64,000 nt of DNA from PCC-7336 sp039817825 (GCA_039817825.1 JBCBVA010000003.1:1-64000), one strand, 5' to 3'. Shown: positions 17,861 through 26,927, numbered from the stretch's first letter. Program-made: numbers and translations. The notes: a model not told the origin generated them from the sequence alone.

Positions 17861-18025
17861 ATGTCATTGCAGATTTATGCGATGGCGGATGAAAAAGCCA
17901 AAACGGCGCAAAGCACTATTAAATCTACGCAAATCATGGGTATCCGCAAATGTAATGAACGATCGCGCGATCTCCACATCGCTTCTGCCCCACCTCAACT
18001 ACTGAAAGACAGCGAATCCGACTAA
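17861..18025 (+). CDS. Possible small ORF directly after repeat copy A
   Basis: 54 codons beginning MSLQIYAMADEKAKTAQSTI and ending LLKDSESD. It starts 11 bases after the repeat. No Shine-Dalgarno sequence, no recognised family, and only moderate coding character. Recorded because it is the best frame in a 1 kb gap; it may be chance. Confidence 0.2.
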   Translation: MSLQIYAMADEKAKTAQSTIKSTQIMGIRKCNERSRDLHIASAPPQLLKDSESD

Positions 18026-18153
18026 TTATGTGCCTGTCACTACAATTACGGAGGCCTTATGTAGTAAATTAATCTCGCCAGACGGTTAAGTCCTGTGAAA
18101 CCTGTTGTAACAACACGGGTAACTTCTGGTTGCAGTTACGTTCCCACATCACG

Positions 18154-18624
18154 ATGAAAAATCAACTTTTGATGCTTGGAGCCTGTGCTGTGGGAGTCGC
18201 TCTCACAGTGGCGGTACCGCAAGAAGCTGAAGCTCAACAAGTTAGCGTCGACTGCTCGCGGGCCAATTACTCTGGGGACTACTGTGACTTTGTGTTGCCC
18301 CCCCGCTTCAATCCCGATCCCGTCACTGGAACCGGCGTATCGGGCGGGCCCGATTACACCAACGATTGTGGTTACGTCGATACAACTCCCGACCACATTG
18401 TGACTGTCACCAAAGGCTTCTCGTATTTACGCGCCTATGTTGATTCACCCGGTGATGTTACCCTGCTGGTTACCGGTCCCGACGGTCGCTTCTGCCGCGA
18501 CGATGTCAATGGCCTACTCCCTGTCCTGTACGGCTCTTGGCCCCCCGGAACCTACAACATCTGGATTGGTGACTGGAATAACAGCAACTTCCCATACACC
18601 CTGTACCTGACTGAAATTCAGTAG
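18154..18624 (+). CDS. Secreted cysteine-containing protein, unknown
   Basis: 156 residues from the ATG at 18154, eight codons inside a longer frame. The signal peptide MKNQLLMLGACAVGVALTVA ends with EAEAQ. The mature part has four or five cysteines (DCSRANYSGDYCDF, NDCGYV, RFCRDD) that could form disulfides. Its C-terminal half (YLRAYVDSPGDVTLLVTGPD, then YGSWPPGTYNIWIGDW) resembles the beta-sandwich PPC-like domains of secreted bacterial proteins. Periplasmic or extracellular location is likely. Function is unknown. Confidence 0.75.
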   Translation: MKNQLLMLGACAVGVALTVAVPQEAEAQQVSVDCSRANYSGDYCDFVLPPRFNPDPVTGTGVSGGPDYTNDCGYVDTTPDHIVTVTKGFSYLRAYVDSPGDVTLLVTGPDGRFCRDDVNGLLPVLYGSWPPGTYNIWIGDWNNSNFPYTLYLTEIQ

Positions 18625-18740
18625 CGCTTCTCACGGGCTGAACCGGTTTGGAGTGGAATTCGTGTCCTCAAAGGAACAACTCCTATGCCCCCATCTATGG
18701 ACTGAGGCTGGGAGCTGATTACACAACTGAATTCCATGTT

Positions 18741-18772
18741 GAAGGCCGAGAACGCTATGTGTCTCGGCCTTC
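18741..18772 (+). terminator. Perfect 11-bp hairpin after the secreted protein gene
   Basis: GAAGGCCGAGA (18741-18751) pairs fully with TCTCGGCCTTC (18762-18772) around a 10-base loop. No T-run follows, which is common for cyanobacterial transcript ends. Its position supports a downstream start for cbiC. Confidence 0.6.
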
Positions 18773-18848
18773 GGTCTTGCGAACCCACTCCAGTCATTCG
18801 GGCCTGAAACTTTCCAGGAGGCTAGCCTCGTCTCTCCAAACTCTCGCT

Positions 18849-19541
18849 ATGCTCGGATATACAAACGCAACATCAAGACTAAGTTTGCAGACCGCAACCG
18901 TGCACCCCATCACAGCAGCGAGCTTTGAGGCGATCGATCGCGAAATTGGCCCCCATTCCTGGACAGATTGGGAATATGCCATCGTTCGACGTGCCATTCA
19001 TTCCACCGCAGATTTCGACTTCAATCACCTGATTCAATTTAGCCACGGGGCGATCGCTGCCGGTATTCGCGCTATTCAGGCCAGGACTCCAGTGGTTGTC
19101 GATGTTCGCATGGTGGAGGCCGGAGTGAAAACTTCGCTGTCTCGCAGCTGCTGTCCCTTATATTCCGCGATCGCCCACGCTCCCAATAAAGATTCATACT
19201 CGGAAGCCTCCAGACCAAATCCCGAAGGCACCGGCTCCCCAGGCTTAACCCGTACCGCCGCCGGGATGCGATCGCTGGCCATCCGCTATCCCAATAGCGT
19301 GTTCGTCGTTGGCAATGCCCCCACCGCTCTACTGGAGCTTGTGCGATCGATCGAGGCTCGGGAGATCGCTCCCGCACTTATTGTTGGGGTTCCGGTTGGG
19401 TTCATTTCCGTGGAACAGGCCAAAGCTGCCTTATCCAATGTGCAAGTGCCGCAAATTGTAGTGCAAGGTCGCAAAGGAGGATCGCCAGTTGCGGCGGCGA
19501 TTGTGAATGCGTTAGTGGAGCTGGCCCAAACTCGTGAATAA
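18849..19541 (+). CDS. cbiC: Precorrin-8X methylmutase (CbiC/CobH)
   Basis: 230 residues from ATG at 18849. Core motifs are VHPITAASFEAIDREIG, RRAIHSTADFDFNHLIQFSH with the conserved histidine, TPVVVDVRMVEAGV and VGNAPTALLEL. The enzyme shifts the C11 methyl of precorrin-8X to C12 to give hydrogenobyrinate in cobalamin synthesis. The frame could start at 18648, but that part is not homologous and contains the hairpin at 18741-18772. Its last eight bases overlap cbiET, so the two genes form an operon. Confidence 0.93.
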   Translation: MLGYTNATSRLSLQTATVHPITAASFEAIDREIGPHSWTDWEYAIVRRAIHSTADFDFNHLIQFSHGAIAAGIRAIQARTPVVVDVRMVEAGVKTSLSRSCCPLYSAIAHAPNKDSYSEASRPNPEGTGSPGLTRTAAGMRSLAIRYPNSVFVVGNAPTALLELVRSIEAREIAPALIVGVPVGFISVEQAKAALSNVQVPQIVVQGRKGGSPVAAAIVNALVELAQTRE

Positions 19542-20796
19542 GCTGCACGTGGTAGGCATCGGACTGGATGGATTGGACGGCTTGTCAGCATCCGTGCGAT
19601 CGCTCCTACATACCAGCCCAGTCATCGCTGGCCCCAAATCCCACCTCGATCGCGTGTCATTGTGCAGCGGGCACAAGCTCCAACTCCCCCGATCGGTGCA
19701 AGAGTGGCCCGAGCGCCTGCATCCAGAGCTGCACACCTCAGATGTCACCCTGCTCGCCACCGGAGATCCTCTCTTTTTTGGCATTGGCCGACTCCTGACC
19801 CAACACTTTTCCTCCGAACAACTGCAGTTCTATCCCCATCTGTCTTGCATCCAGTTAGCCTGCAACCGCCTGCACATTCCCCACCAGACCCTGACCACCA
19901 TCAGTATCCACGGGCGATCGCTAGATGGATTGATTGCCGCACTCAAACAAGGGCGCTCTCCCATTGCAGTACTTACAGACACCCATCATTCTCCAGGGGC
20001 GATCGCCCATTTGCTAGCACAGCTCCAGTTCCCCGTTCGCTACCAGCTCTCGGTCTGCAGCCAATTAGGCGGCCCTGATGAGCGGATTGATACCTATCCC
20101 CCCTCCCAACTGGACGAACTGCAATCCAGCCAGTTTGCATCCCCTAATATTGCTATCTTGCAGCAGGCCTCTAACGACGAGCTAAACCCCAGCAATCTCC
20201 CCGTTTTAGGTATCCCCGACTATCAGTTTCTGACCTTCCCAGACCGTCCTGGCCTGATCACCAAGCAAGAAATACGGACGTTGTCGCTATCGCTGCTACA
20301 ACTGCCCGCAAGCGGCATCATCTGGGATGTGGGAGCAGGAACGGGATCGGTAGCCGTTGAGATCGCCCGATTAGTGCCCAAGGCCACTATCTACGCTGTC
20401 GAAAAAGATGCTGTGGGGTTGGACTTGATTGCAGCCAATGCCCGCCGCTTTCACACCCCCAATATTCGGGCGATCTCCGGGGTCGCTCCAGCCGCGTTGG
20501 AATCACTCCCTACCCCCAATCGAGTATTTATCGGTGGGGGAGGTCAGTCTCTGGCTGACATTCTGAAACTCTGTACCCAGCGTCTGCAGCCAGGCGGCCT
20601 GATCGTAGGAAATTTCGCCACCCTTGAAAGCTGTACCCTGGCTCATAATTACTTCAAGTCTGTTAACTTTTGCGTACGCTCCCTGCAAGTGAATCTTTCG
20701 CGATCGGTGGCAATCGCCCAATCTACAAGGTTTTCCCCCCTCAATCCGGTCACCTTAGTGCAAGCTATTGCAAACAACTCATCAGATTTGGGCTGA
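19534..20796 (+). CDS. cbiET: Precorrin-6Y C5,15-methyltransferase, CbiE-CbiT fusion
   Basis: 420 residues from GTG at 19534, overlapping cbiC by eight bases. The N-terminal CbiE domain (1-205) begins KLHVVGIGLDGLDGL and carries the tetrapyrrole methylase motif LLATGDPLFFGIGRLL. The C-terminal CbiT/CobL domain (about 225-395) has the SAM-binding IIWDVGAGTGSVAVEIA and VFIGGGGQSLADILKL. The fused form (CobL) methylates C5 and C15 and decarboxylates the ring-C acetate. No cobalamin riboswitch is seen upstream of the pair. Confidence 0.94.
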   Translation: MNKLHVVGIGLDGLDGLSASVRSLLHTSPVIAGPKSHLDRVSLCSGHKLQLPRSVQEWPERLHPELHTSDVTLLATGDPLFFGIGRLLTQHFSSEQLQFYPHLSCIQLACNRLHIPHQTLTTISIHGRSLDGLIAALKQGRSPIAVLTDTHHSPGAIAHLLAQLQFPVRYQLSVCSQLGGPDERIDTYPPSQLDELQSSQFASPNIAILQQASNDELNPSNLPVLGIPDYQFLTFPDRPGLITKQEIRTLSLSLLQLPASGIIWDVGAGTGSVAVEIARLVPKATIYAVEKDAVGLDLIAANARRFHTPNIRAISGVAPAALESLPTPNRVFIGGGGQSLADILKLCTQRLQPGGLIVGNFATLESCTLAHNYFKSVNFCVRSLQVNLSRSVAIAQSTRFSPLNPVTLVQAIANNSSDLG

Positions 20797-20878
20797 CATC
20801 GCTTGAGTTTCGTAAACTTCGTCCATAAGATCGAGTCAGACTTCATTTGACTACGTACGCCATTGGTTGGGAGGGTTC

Positions 20879-21820
20879 GTGAGCGATCGGCCAATTCTGC
20901 TGGGAATTGTTGGGGATAGTGCGGCTGGCAAAACCACCCTGACACGCGGTATCGCTCAAGTGCTGGGGGAAGAGAATGTCACTGCGATTTGTACGGATGA
21001 CTATCACCGCTACAACCGTCAGCAGCGAGCGGAACTAGGCATCTCTGCGCTCCACCCAGATTGCAACTATCTCGACATTATGGAGCAGCACATCAGCCAG
21101 CTGCGTACCGGCAAGCCGATTCTCAAGCCAATTTACAACCACAGTTCGGGCGACTTCGATCCCCCCGAGTACATCAAACCCTCGAAGTACGTCATCATTG
21201 AAGGCTTACTGGGATATTCCACCCGTATTGCTCGCGATAGCTTTGACGTCAAGGTTTATCTCGCGCCTCCGGAAGACCTACGCTATAGCTGGAAAATTAA
21301 GCGTGACATGCGCAAACGTGGGTATACGGAAGAGCAAGTGCGCGAAGCCCTGCGCAAGCGGGAATCCGATTCGGATGCGTACATTCGCCCTCAGCGACAA
21401 TGGGCAGACATGGTGGTGACGTTCTATCCTCCCGAAGAAGAAAATAAAATCAGCGATTTGCTGCTCAATGTCAATTTAGTGCTGCGTCCCACCATTCCTC
21501 ACCCCGATTTCTTACACCTATTTGAGGGAGATACATCAACGCTGGGTGAAGCCATTCGGCTGGTACTGAATCGCGATATGGGCAAGCCTGTAGATGTGTT
21601 GGCGATCGACGGCCATGCCACTCAGGACAAGGTGGTTGAGCTGGAGCGCGTGCTTTGCAATGAAGTGCCCACGCTAGGCCGTTTCTGTAGTCTGGAAGGC
21701 AATCAAGAGGTGGGTAAAGTGGTCGGAACCACGGGTGAGATTCTCCAAAGTTATCCCTTGGCACTGACCCAACTGCTGATCACTTATCACATGCTAAAAG
21801 CGTCCAGCCTTTATCAGTAG
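20879..21820 (+). CDS. Phosphoribulokinase/uridine kinase-family paralogue
   Basis: 313 residues from GTG at 20879, which has GGGAGG five bases upstream; a TTG at 20867 is less likely because it precedes that site. The P-loop is GIVGDSAAGKTT, followed by ICTDDYHRYNRQQR, KPIYNHSSGDFDPPEY and RPQRQWADMVVTF, all PRK-like. Canonical cyanobacterial PRK has GDSGCGKS in the loop, and that redox cysteine is alanine here, although the second cysteine (ICTDDYH) remains. Thioredoxin or CP12 control by disulfide is therefore unlikely. The phosphate acceptor may be ribulose 5-phosphate or another sugar or nucleoside. Confidence 0.85.
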   Translation: MSDRPILLGIVGDSAAGKTTLTRGIAQVLGEENVTAICTDDYHRYNRQQRAELGISALHPDCNYLDIMEQHISQLRTGKPILKPIYNHSSGDFDPPEYIKPSKYVIIEGLLGYSTRIARDSFDVKVYLAPPEDLRYSWKIKRDMRKRGYTEEQVREALRKRESDSDAYIRPQRQWADMVVTFYPPEEENKISDLLLNVNLVLRPTIPHPDFLHLFEGDTSTLGEAIRLVLNRDMGKPVDVLAIDGHATQDKVVELERVLCNEVPTLGRFCSLEGNQEVGKVVGTTGEILQSYPLALTQLLITYHMLKASSLYQ

Positions 21821-22424
21821 CGTTTTCCAGCCGTTAGACACTTGCCATAATTACGTTGAGAGGGAACTGTCAGTTGTAGACGTCAGTGTAATAAGCCTGA
21901 GAGCGAGCGACACCGCCTCAAGTTTGCATTGACCTCAGTTTTGGATTTCAACAGGTTTGGGCAGCCGTTTAGAGTACAGCACGACGGCTAAGTTTCTAGC
22001 GATCGCTGTCATATCAAATTCGGGTGAAGACAGGTACTGATACATATAGGTTTCTTTGTTTGCTGATACGGTGTGACTGCCTGCAGTAGTAGGAGGTCGC
22101 CTGCTCGCATAGTCTGGAAATATGCACATCATTGTGAAGCGAAAATCCCCTTCCCAGGAGAGATTTTTAAGTTTTGAGGGCCATTTTTTCTTGACTCAAA
22201 TTTTATATATAAAGTTCTCTTGAAGTGTCAGTTTGTTCTGAACTGTAGGGAAATATGAAATCACTGATAGCGGGCAAGAGGTTGTTCAATGTTTGCGTTT
22301 CTCACTGTGCTAGGTGTCTTCACTCTGTCTTCCACCTGGGTTAAATTTCGACTCGTGTATTCTCTGCCCAAAACAAAATAATTTTCTACCCATTAAGGTT
22401 ATGCATGCGATCTGAGCTGTTTGT

Positions 22425-22568
22425 CTAAAATAGCGCCGGTCTTATTTGGAAAATCGAAACACTAGTGCAAGAATTGAGCAATCTAAAAGTGGCTCATGCA
22501 ATCAAGTGAAAACTGTTAACTTCTAGAATAATTTCTGCTTAGAGATGTCTGAATAGGCATCTTTTTTT
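22425..22568 (+). ncRNA. Candidate small RNA
   Basis: A TAAAAT sequence near 22427-22432 could be a -10 element. About 130 bases later comes an intrinsic terminator, with no reading frame between. The interval is AT-rich, lies in a gene desert and is not part of the repeat families. No known cyanobacterial sRNA family was recognised. The start is a guess; the end is well supported. Confidence 0.35.
22543..22568 (+). terminator. Rho-independent terminator
   Basis: AGATGTC (22543-22549) pairs with GGCATCT (22556-22562) around a 6-base loop and is followed by a seven-T run (22562-22568). It points to plus-strand transcription from upstream, where no gene is visible. Confidence 0.75.
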
Positions 22569-22634
22569 ATGCATCGTAAATTTCCAAGGCCGAGAGAGTT
22601 TGATAGGTTCTAGCCCTTACCTATCAAGGAGAAT

Positions 22635-22712
22635 ATGCCTAAAAAAACAGCCCAGCGGTCTGCATGCCGCCAGAAGCGTCCTTCTGAGAGATGGTTGTTC
22701 AATTTAGTTTGA
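22635..22712 (+). CDS. Possible 25-residue peptide
   Basis: ATG at 22635 follows AAGGAG with a four-base spacer, a strong ribosome site. The frame runs MPKKTAQRSACRQKRPSERW plus five more residues to TGA. It is basic and lacks a hydrophobic helix. It could be a true micro-peptide or the decayed start of a lost gene. Confidence 0.25.
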   Translation: MPKKTAQRSACRQKRPSERWLFNLV

Positions 22713-22740
22713 GACTGTTTCTGGCTGGATCCCTTTTATG

Positions 22741-22829
22741 GCAATCTGCTGTAAGGTCTGGAGCTGTAGACAGCTCAAAGCCCAAATTTACAAGGTGAGA
22801 TCATTAAAAAACTCTTCATGGTGGATTGC
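22741..22829. repeat. Dispersed ~90-bp inverted-end element, copy B
   Basis: Left end GCAATCTGCT, right end GGTGGATTGC. Inner blocks AAGGTCTGGAG, GTAGACAGCTCAAAGCC, TTTACAAGG and AAACTCTTCATGG match copies A, C and D closely. Confidence 0.8.
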
Positions 22830-23045
22830 CGCTCGCTATAGAGTAAGGATAGTGAATCTCAATCTCATCTAGACTCGCTATAAATCTAGCCAGCCGTTAG
22901 AACCCCTTTAGTATTCGTAGAGCTGAGTTTGACTCCAACTCAAATCAGACTGCGAGAGCTTCGCTCCTTAGTTCGTAATTCAAAGTATCTGGAGAGATCT
23001 CGTTGTCTTAGATGGCAGCTTTGACGGATGGCAATGCCTCGCCGT

Positions 23046-23804
23046 TCAGCTCAGCGTTCTTAGGATTCGCTCTGCTTTGCGCACTGAGCCTTTGTGTTGT
23101 TTGTAATAGAAGTCGTACCCGCCTTTCACGCGGGCAATCATACCTTCCAATAGTGGCCGGGCTTCTTCCGGTCGTCCCTCTTTAATATGTAGTTCGCCCA
23201 GCATTACATAGGCTTCCGGATGACCCCACCGCTGAATATCTTTGGGCAAAAACTCCGAAACAGCAGGCCAATCTTCCAAGTTATAGAGCACCTGTCCGTA
23301 AGCTAGAGATGCATCTCCCCGCATGTAATCGGGGTCTAGCTGAATCAGTGTTTCTAATAGCTGGCGAGTTTCTTGATACTGCTCTTTGCTCGCCTGAACT
23401 TGCGCCATGCCCCATAACGCTTGCTTATTGTCGGCTTCCTTCTCTAAGGCCGTTGCCAAAGCAGTTTCAGCCTTATCAAATTGCCGTAAGTCTAGGTATA
23501 GCTCCCCCAAAACAGCGTATTGATGAGCCTTCCCAATGTTTCGGGCATCCGCTTCTGCTTGCCACAGCTGTTGCTTCGTCTTGCGATTGGTAATGGTGAG
23601 CAGGTGGGATACGCCGGGAAGTTTGGTGTAGAAACTCATGTGAGGTAGCCGCTGAGTCACAAAATACAGCAGTGCTCCTGGAGAGTTGAGAATGAAAATA
23701 ATCCACAGCCACGTGCGATCTCGACTGTTTTGGGCGCAGTCGTATAGCATCGCAAACCAGAAAATGGTGGAAACCACCAAGAATACCCGTGATAGAGAAT
23801 CCAC
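23046..23804 (-). CDS. TPR protein with N-terminal membrane pair
   Basis: 252 residues from GTG at 23804, nine bases after GAGG; an in-frame TTG at 23840 would add 12 residues. Two N-terminal hydrophobic segments (VFLVVSTIFWFAMLY and TWLWIIFILNSPGALLYFV) resemble the PLDc_N membrane module. Tetratricopeptide repeats follow from about residue 90 to the end (AVLGELYLDLRQFDKAETAL, ASLAYGQVLYNLEDW, YVMLGELHIKEGRPEEARPL). This points to a membrane-anchored scaffold. The partner is unknown. Confidence 0.8.
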   Translation of the reverse strand: MDSLSRVFLVVSTIFWFAMLYDCAQNSRDRTWLWIIFILNSPGALLYFVTQRLPHMSFYTKLPGVSHLLTITNRKTKQQLWQAEADARNIGKAHQYAVLGELYLDLRQFDKAETALATALEKEADNKQALWGMAQVQASKEQYQETRQLLETLIQLDPDYMRGDASLAYGQVLYNLEDWPAVSEFLPKDIQRWGHPEAYVMLGELHIKEGRPEEARPLLEGMIARVKGGYDFYYKQHKGSVRKAERILRTLS

Positions 23805-23943
23805 CCGCTCGCCGTCCTCAGAATGCGCGAAACCTAACAATCATTGAAATCGAGCTTAACCTGCCCACACATTCTGTAGCAGTAAAAGGGCAGGCTGACT
23901 GGGCTAACCGCAATTGTACGGAGACGAGCGACAAAACATAACT

Positions 23944-25866
23944 CTACGCTGGATAAATTCGAATGCGTCGATTGGGTTCCTCTCCAAAGCTTTTAGACGT
24001 GAGTTGGTAATGCTCCACTAACTCGTGCTGCATGCGGCGAATAGAGGCCGATCTGGGCAAGAGTTCTACCGGTTGAGACTTGGGAATCACAATCTGTTCT
24101 ACCGCTAACCGCGCTTCTTCTAGCGCCTCCAGCTGATCTTCGGAATCCCCAAACATGAAGGATTCTAAGTCCGTTTCTGGAGTGGATGGGGGTTCGTCAA
24201 TTTGCAAGATGCGCCGCAGTGCCCGGGTGATTTGGGGGAGTGTGTTGGATTTGATGCTGTGGATTGGGATGCTACGGGCTTTGGCAAGTTGCTGGATCTT
24301 CGAGCGGTTGCGCACGTGCGATCGCAGTGCCAGCACCGAATCAGCTAGGTCAATATCTTTGGTGATCCGGACGGGCATATGCAGAGTTTGGATACTCTGT
24401 TCCAGATGGTGGCGACTGACGCCATAGGGGTAGAGGGTGTGGCCCGCAAAACTATCTTCGAGTTCGGCTGAGGGGACACTTCCAGCCCAGCGATCGCTCG
24501 GGGGGGCGATGGGGTCAACGACCTCGAGCGGTACAGGTGCCATCCGTCCCGTTTGTTGCCAGCCGCGACGACCGCGACCGATAACTCCAATATTGCGGCG
24601 ACGATGTCCGGGCACCTCGGTTTTGGGAGCAGGAGAGATAGACGGAGATCGAACGATGTCACCGGCGGCACTGACAGTTCTTTCTTCCGCCGTTACGTCT
24701 CGGCCCCGCAACAAGCTATCGACCGTTTCGGCCACCTCTTCATGCACCACCCAGCGGGTACGAGCCACCATTTCAACCGCGATTTCAAAGGTGGGAGGTG
24801 CTTTGCGCTCCAGCACGCTCTTTTGACTGCCACGGCGGCGGGCTTCATCGTCACCCAACGTGACGGACTGGATGCCGCCAATCAGGTCAGAAAGGGTCGG
24901 GTTTTTGATCAAGTTCTCGATGCGATTACCGTGGGCAGTCCCGACTAGTTGCACGCCTCGTTCGGCGATTGTGCGGGCAGCCAACGCCTCTAGCTCGGTG
25001 CCGATTTCGTCAATCACCACCACCTCCGGCATGTGATTCTCGACGGCTTCAATCATGACTTTGTGCTGCTCGGAGGGACGAGCTACCTGCATTCTGCGGG
25101 CCCGTCCGATCGCCGGATGAGGGACATCCCCGTCGCCAGCAATTTCGTTCGAAGTATCGATAATCACCACGCGCTTGGACAGATCGTCAGCCAAAACGCG
25201 AGCAATTTCCCTCAGAGCAGTTGTTTTACCCACACCAGGACGCCCCAGGAGCAGGATTGATCGCCCCTGTTCTACCAAATCCTGAATCATATCGATGGTG
25301 CCCATCACCGCCCGACCGACGCGGCATGTCAGACCAATCACGACATCCTGACGGTTGCGAATGGCACTGATGCGGTGCAACGTGGATTCGATACCAGCGC
25401 GGTTATCGTCGCTGAATTGCCCGACCCGATGGATGCAATAGTCCAGGTCTTCGCGGGAAATTACCTCGTCAGACAAATATTCGGCAGTGTCGGAGAAACG
25501 GGCTTCCGGACGACGACCAAGATCGAGTACCACTTCAATCAAGTCGCGCTGGCGAGGATGATGTTGCAAACACTCCCGTATCTGGGGAGGCAACATATCT
25601 AACAACGCATCGAGGTCATCAGTAATCGCTTGCTGGTTGGGCAGTGTATCGGGCTGGGTTGGCTCGGGCTGGGATGACAATGTGTTGATATCGGTATTCG
25701 GGCTGGGTGCCTTGAGGACTGGGGGCACCAAATCTGCGCTGTTCGTCGGCTGGGTGGCAGTGTTTGGGCTCGAAGTGTCGGAAGGCGAGATCGATGAACT
25801 GGGGAGTGGAGATGGGTCTGACGGAGCAGACGGAGAGATGCTGGAATTGGCGTTATCCGGAATCAT
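23944..25866 (-). CDS. ycf45: Ycf45-like AAA ATPase with R3H domain
   Basis: 640 residues. A Ser/Pro-rich disordered N-terminus (1-80) precedes a SpoIIIAA-like ATPase: Walker A GRPGVGKT (208-215), VVIIDTSNEIAGDGDVPHPA, Walker B EVVVIDEIGTELEALAARTI and VQLVGTAHGNRIENL. A C-terminal R3H-type nucleic-acid-binding part ends RRIRIYPA. This is the cyanobacterial form of chloroplast Ycf45, a single-stranded nucleic-acid-binding ATPase whose exact task is not settled. It lies upstream of the TPR gene on the same strand, with a 139 bp gap. Confidence 0.9.
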   Translation of the reverse strand: MIPDNANSSISPSAPSDPSPLPSSSISPSDTSSPNTATQPTNSADLVPPVLKAPSPNTDINTLSSQPEPTQPDTLPNQQAITDDLDALLDMLPPQIRECLQHHPRQRDLIEVVLDLGRRPEARFSDTAEYLSDEVISREDLDYCIHRVGQFSDDNRAGIESTLHRISAIRNRQDVVIGLTCRVGRAVMGTIDMIQDLVEQGRSILLLGRPGVGKTTALREIARVLADDLSKRVVIIDTSNEIAGDGDVPHPAIGRARRMQVARPSEQHKVMIEAVENHMPEVVVIDEIGTELEALAARTIAERGVQLVGTAHGNRIENLIKNPTLSDLIGGIQSVTLGDDEARRRGSQKSVLERKAPPTFEIAVEMVARTRWVVHEEVAETVDSLLRGRDVTAEERTVSAAGDIVRSPSISPAPKTEVPGHRRRNIGVIGRGRRGWQQTGRMAPVPLEVVDPIAPPSDRWAGSVPSAELEDSFAGHTLYPYGVSRHHLEQSIQTLHMPVRITKDIDLADSVLALRSHVRNRSKIQQLAKARSIPIHSIKSNTLPQITRALRRILQIDEPPSTPETDLESFMFGDSEDQLEALEEARLAVEQIVIPKSQPVELLPRSASIRRMQHELVEHYQLTSKSFGEEPNRRIRIYPA

Positions 25867-25910
25867 CTACAAAGCCTTCAAACAGAAGGCGGGCAGCAAT
25901 TGAACAGGTG

Positions 25911-26927
25911 TTATCGCAACAGGATAGCCTCCACTGAGGTAGGCTGCTTCACTTGGGTCACGAGCTGACGAGCACGGGCGATCGCCTCGACAAACTGAGG
26001 GGAATGGCGATCGAGGTCTATGGCATCGGCGGCATCGGCAACTAACTTGCGGGCGAAGCTACCAAATGCAGCACCAGACACGGGAATTCCCAACCCTCTT
26101 GCTTTTGGCATCGTAGCCTGGTTTGTCCCACCAGCGAGCTGAACGTATCCCGGAAGCTCAAACGAGAGTACTTTTTTGGCAAGATGCAAGGTGGCTCGGG
26201 TGGTTCCGTTGCCAATATCGCCGCTCATCGGTCGTCCGTCCACCTGCCACACCAAGTGGGCAGGCATCGGCTGCACGAGGTTGACCAGTCTACGCAGGTA
26301 GCTCTCCAGCCCATCACCGTCGTTAAAGCTAATGGATACCAGCTTGAGGCTTGAGGCCCACGGCAACAATTGAGTCCACAGGGACTCGAATTCCAGCGAT
26401 CTCCCAATCCGAGTGTGAATCTCGATCGCCTCCACTCCAGCATCAAGTAACTCGGGCATCTGGCTAGCGGCCGAAACTTGGTAGTTGTTCGTGCGAATGA
26501 CCTGTGCAGGACATAGGGGCTCGCAGCGCCCGCAGCCAAAACACAGATCGGTGTGAATCGAGATTCCTCTAGAGGTGCCAGAGATAGCGGCAGGCGGGCA
26601 ACTGGCAATGCATGGCTGGGGACAATCGGTGGGACATGTGTCGGTTAGAGCGATCGCTTTGCGGAAATGAGGATCCTCGCCATCGTTAAAGCTGGCCATT
26701 AGCCAAGGGGCCTTGGCTTGCGGATATTGTTCGAGAGCTGCTGCTACCCCCATGCGCGCGGCCCGTACAATCGCCGGATCGGCAGCCATATCGATGCAAT
26801 CAGCACCAGCGGCAGTGAAGATAAAGGCTAAGTTTCGGACTGACGGAATGTGATGCAAACTAGCACCACAAATAAGTTTGAACCACGTTCGACTACGTAA
26901 GGACTGAGCCGGGCGAGTCTGCTGCAC
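25911..26927 (-). CDS. ldpA: Iron-sulfur circadian input protein LdpA
   Basis: 338 residues from GTG. Two 4Fe-4S clusters are indicated by C98-x3-C102-x3-C106-x3-C110 and C129-x2-C132-x2-C135-x3-C139 (CFGCGRCEPLCP). The remaining part matches LdpA, with SVRNLAFIFTAAGADCID near the start. LdpA reports redox state to the Kai clock and affects period in response to light. It lies 53 bp after ndhN on the same strand, so it may respond to the plastoquinone pool in a shared unit with an NDH-1 subunit. Confidence 0.9.
   Translation of the reverse strand: MQQTRPAQSLRSRTWFKLICGASLHHIPSVRNLAFIFTAAGADCIDMAADPAIVRAARMGVAAALEQYPQAKAPWLMASFNDGEDPHFRKAIALTDTCPTDCPQPCIASCPPAAISGTSRGISIHTDLCFGCGRCEPLCPAQVIRTNNYQVSAASQMPELLDAGVEAIEIHTRIGRSLEFESLWTQLLPWASSLKLVSISFNDGDGLESYLRRLVNLVQPMPAHLVWQVDGRPMSGDIGNGTTRATLHLAKKVLSFELPGYVQLAGGTNQATMPKARGLGIPVSGAAFGSFARKLVADAADAIDLDRHSPQFVEAIARARQLVTQVKQPTSVEAILLR

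Larger units (their letters stand above)
17088..18153. other. Gene-poor stretch, 1.07 kb
   Basis: It contains repeat copy A (17760-17850) and one weak small frame (17861-18025). Two longer frames, 17139-17390 and 17820-18005, lack ribosome sites and family features; the second runs through the repeat. The base composition is more AT-rich than in the flanking genes. Confidence 0.5.
21821..23045. other. Gene-poor stretch, 1.2 kb
   Basis: Holds a probable small RNA end with terminator (22543-22568), a 25-codon frame with a good ribosome site (22635-22712), and repeat copy B (22741-22829). A minus-strand frame at 21935-22132 (65 codons) has no family features. The DNA is markedly AT-rich around 22140-22600. 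Confidence 0.5.

Noticed and set aside
18648..18848. N-terminal extension of cbiC
   Set aside because: No homology, and it would run through a perfect 11-bp hairpin that fits a transcript end.
18500..18850. Cobalamin riboswitch upstream of cbiC
   Set aside because: I looked for a B12-box-like sequence and a matching aptamer pattern and saw none.
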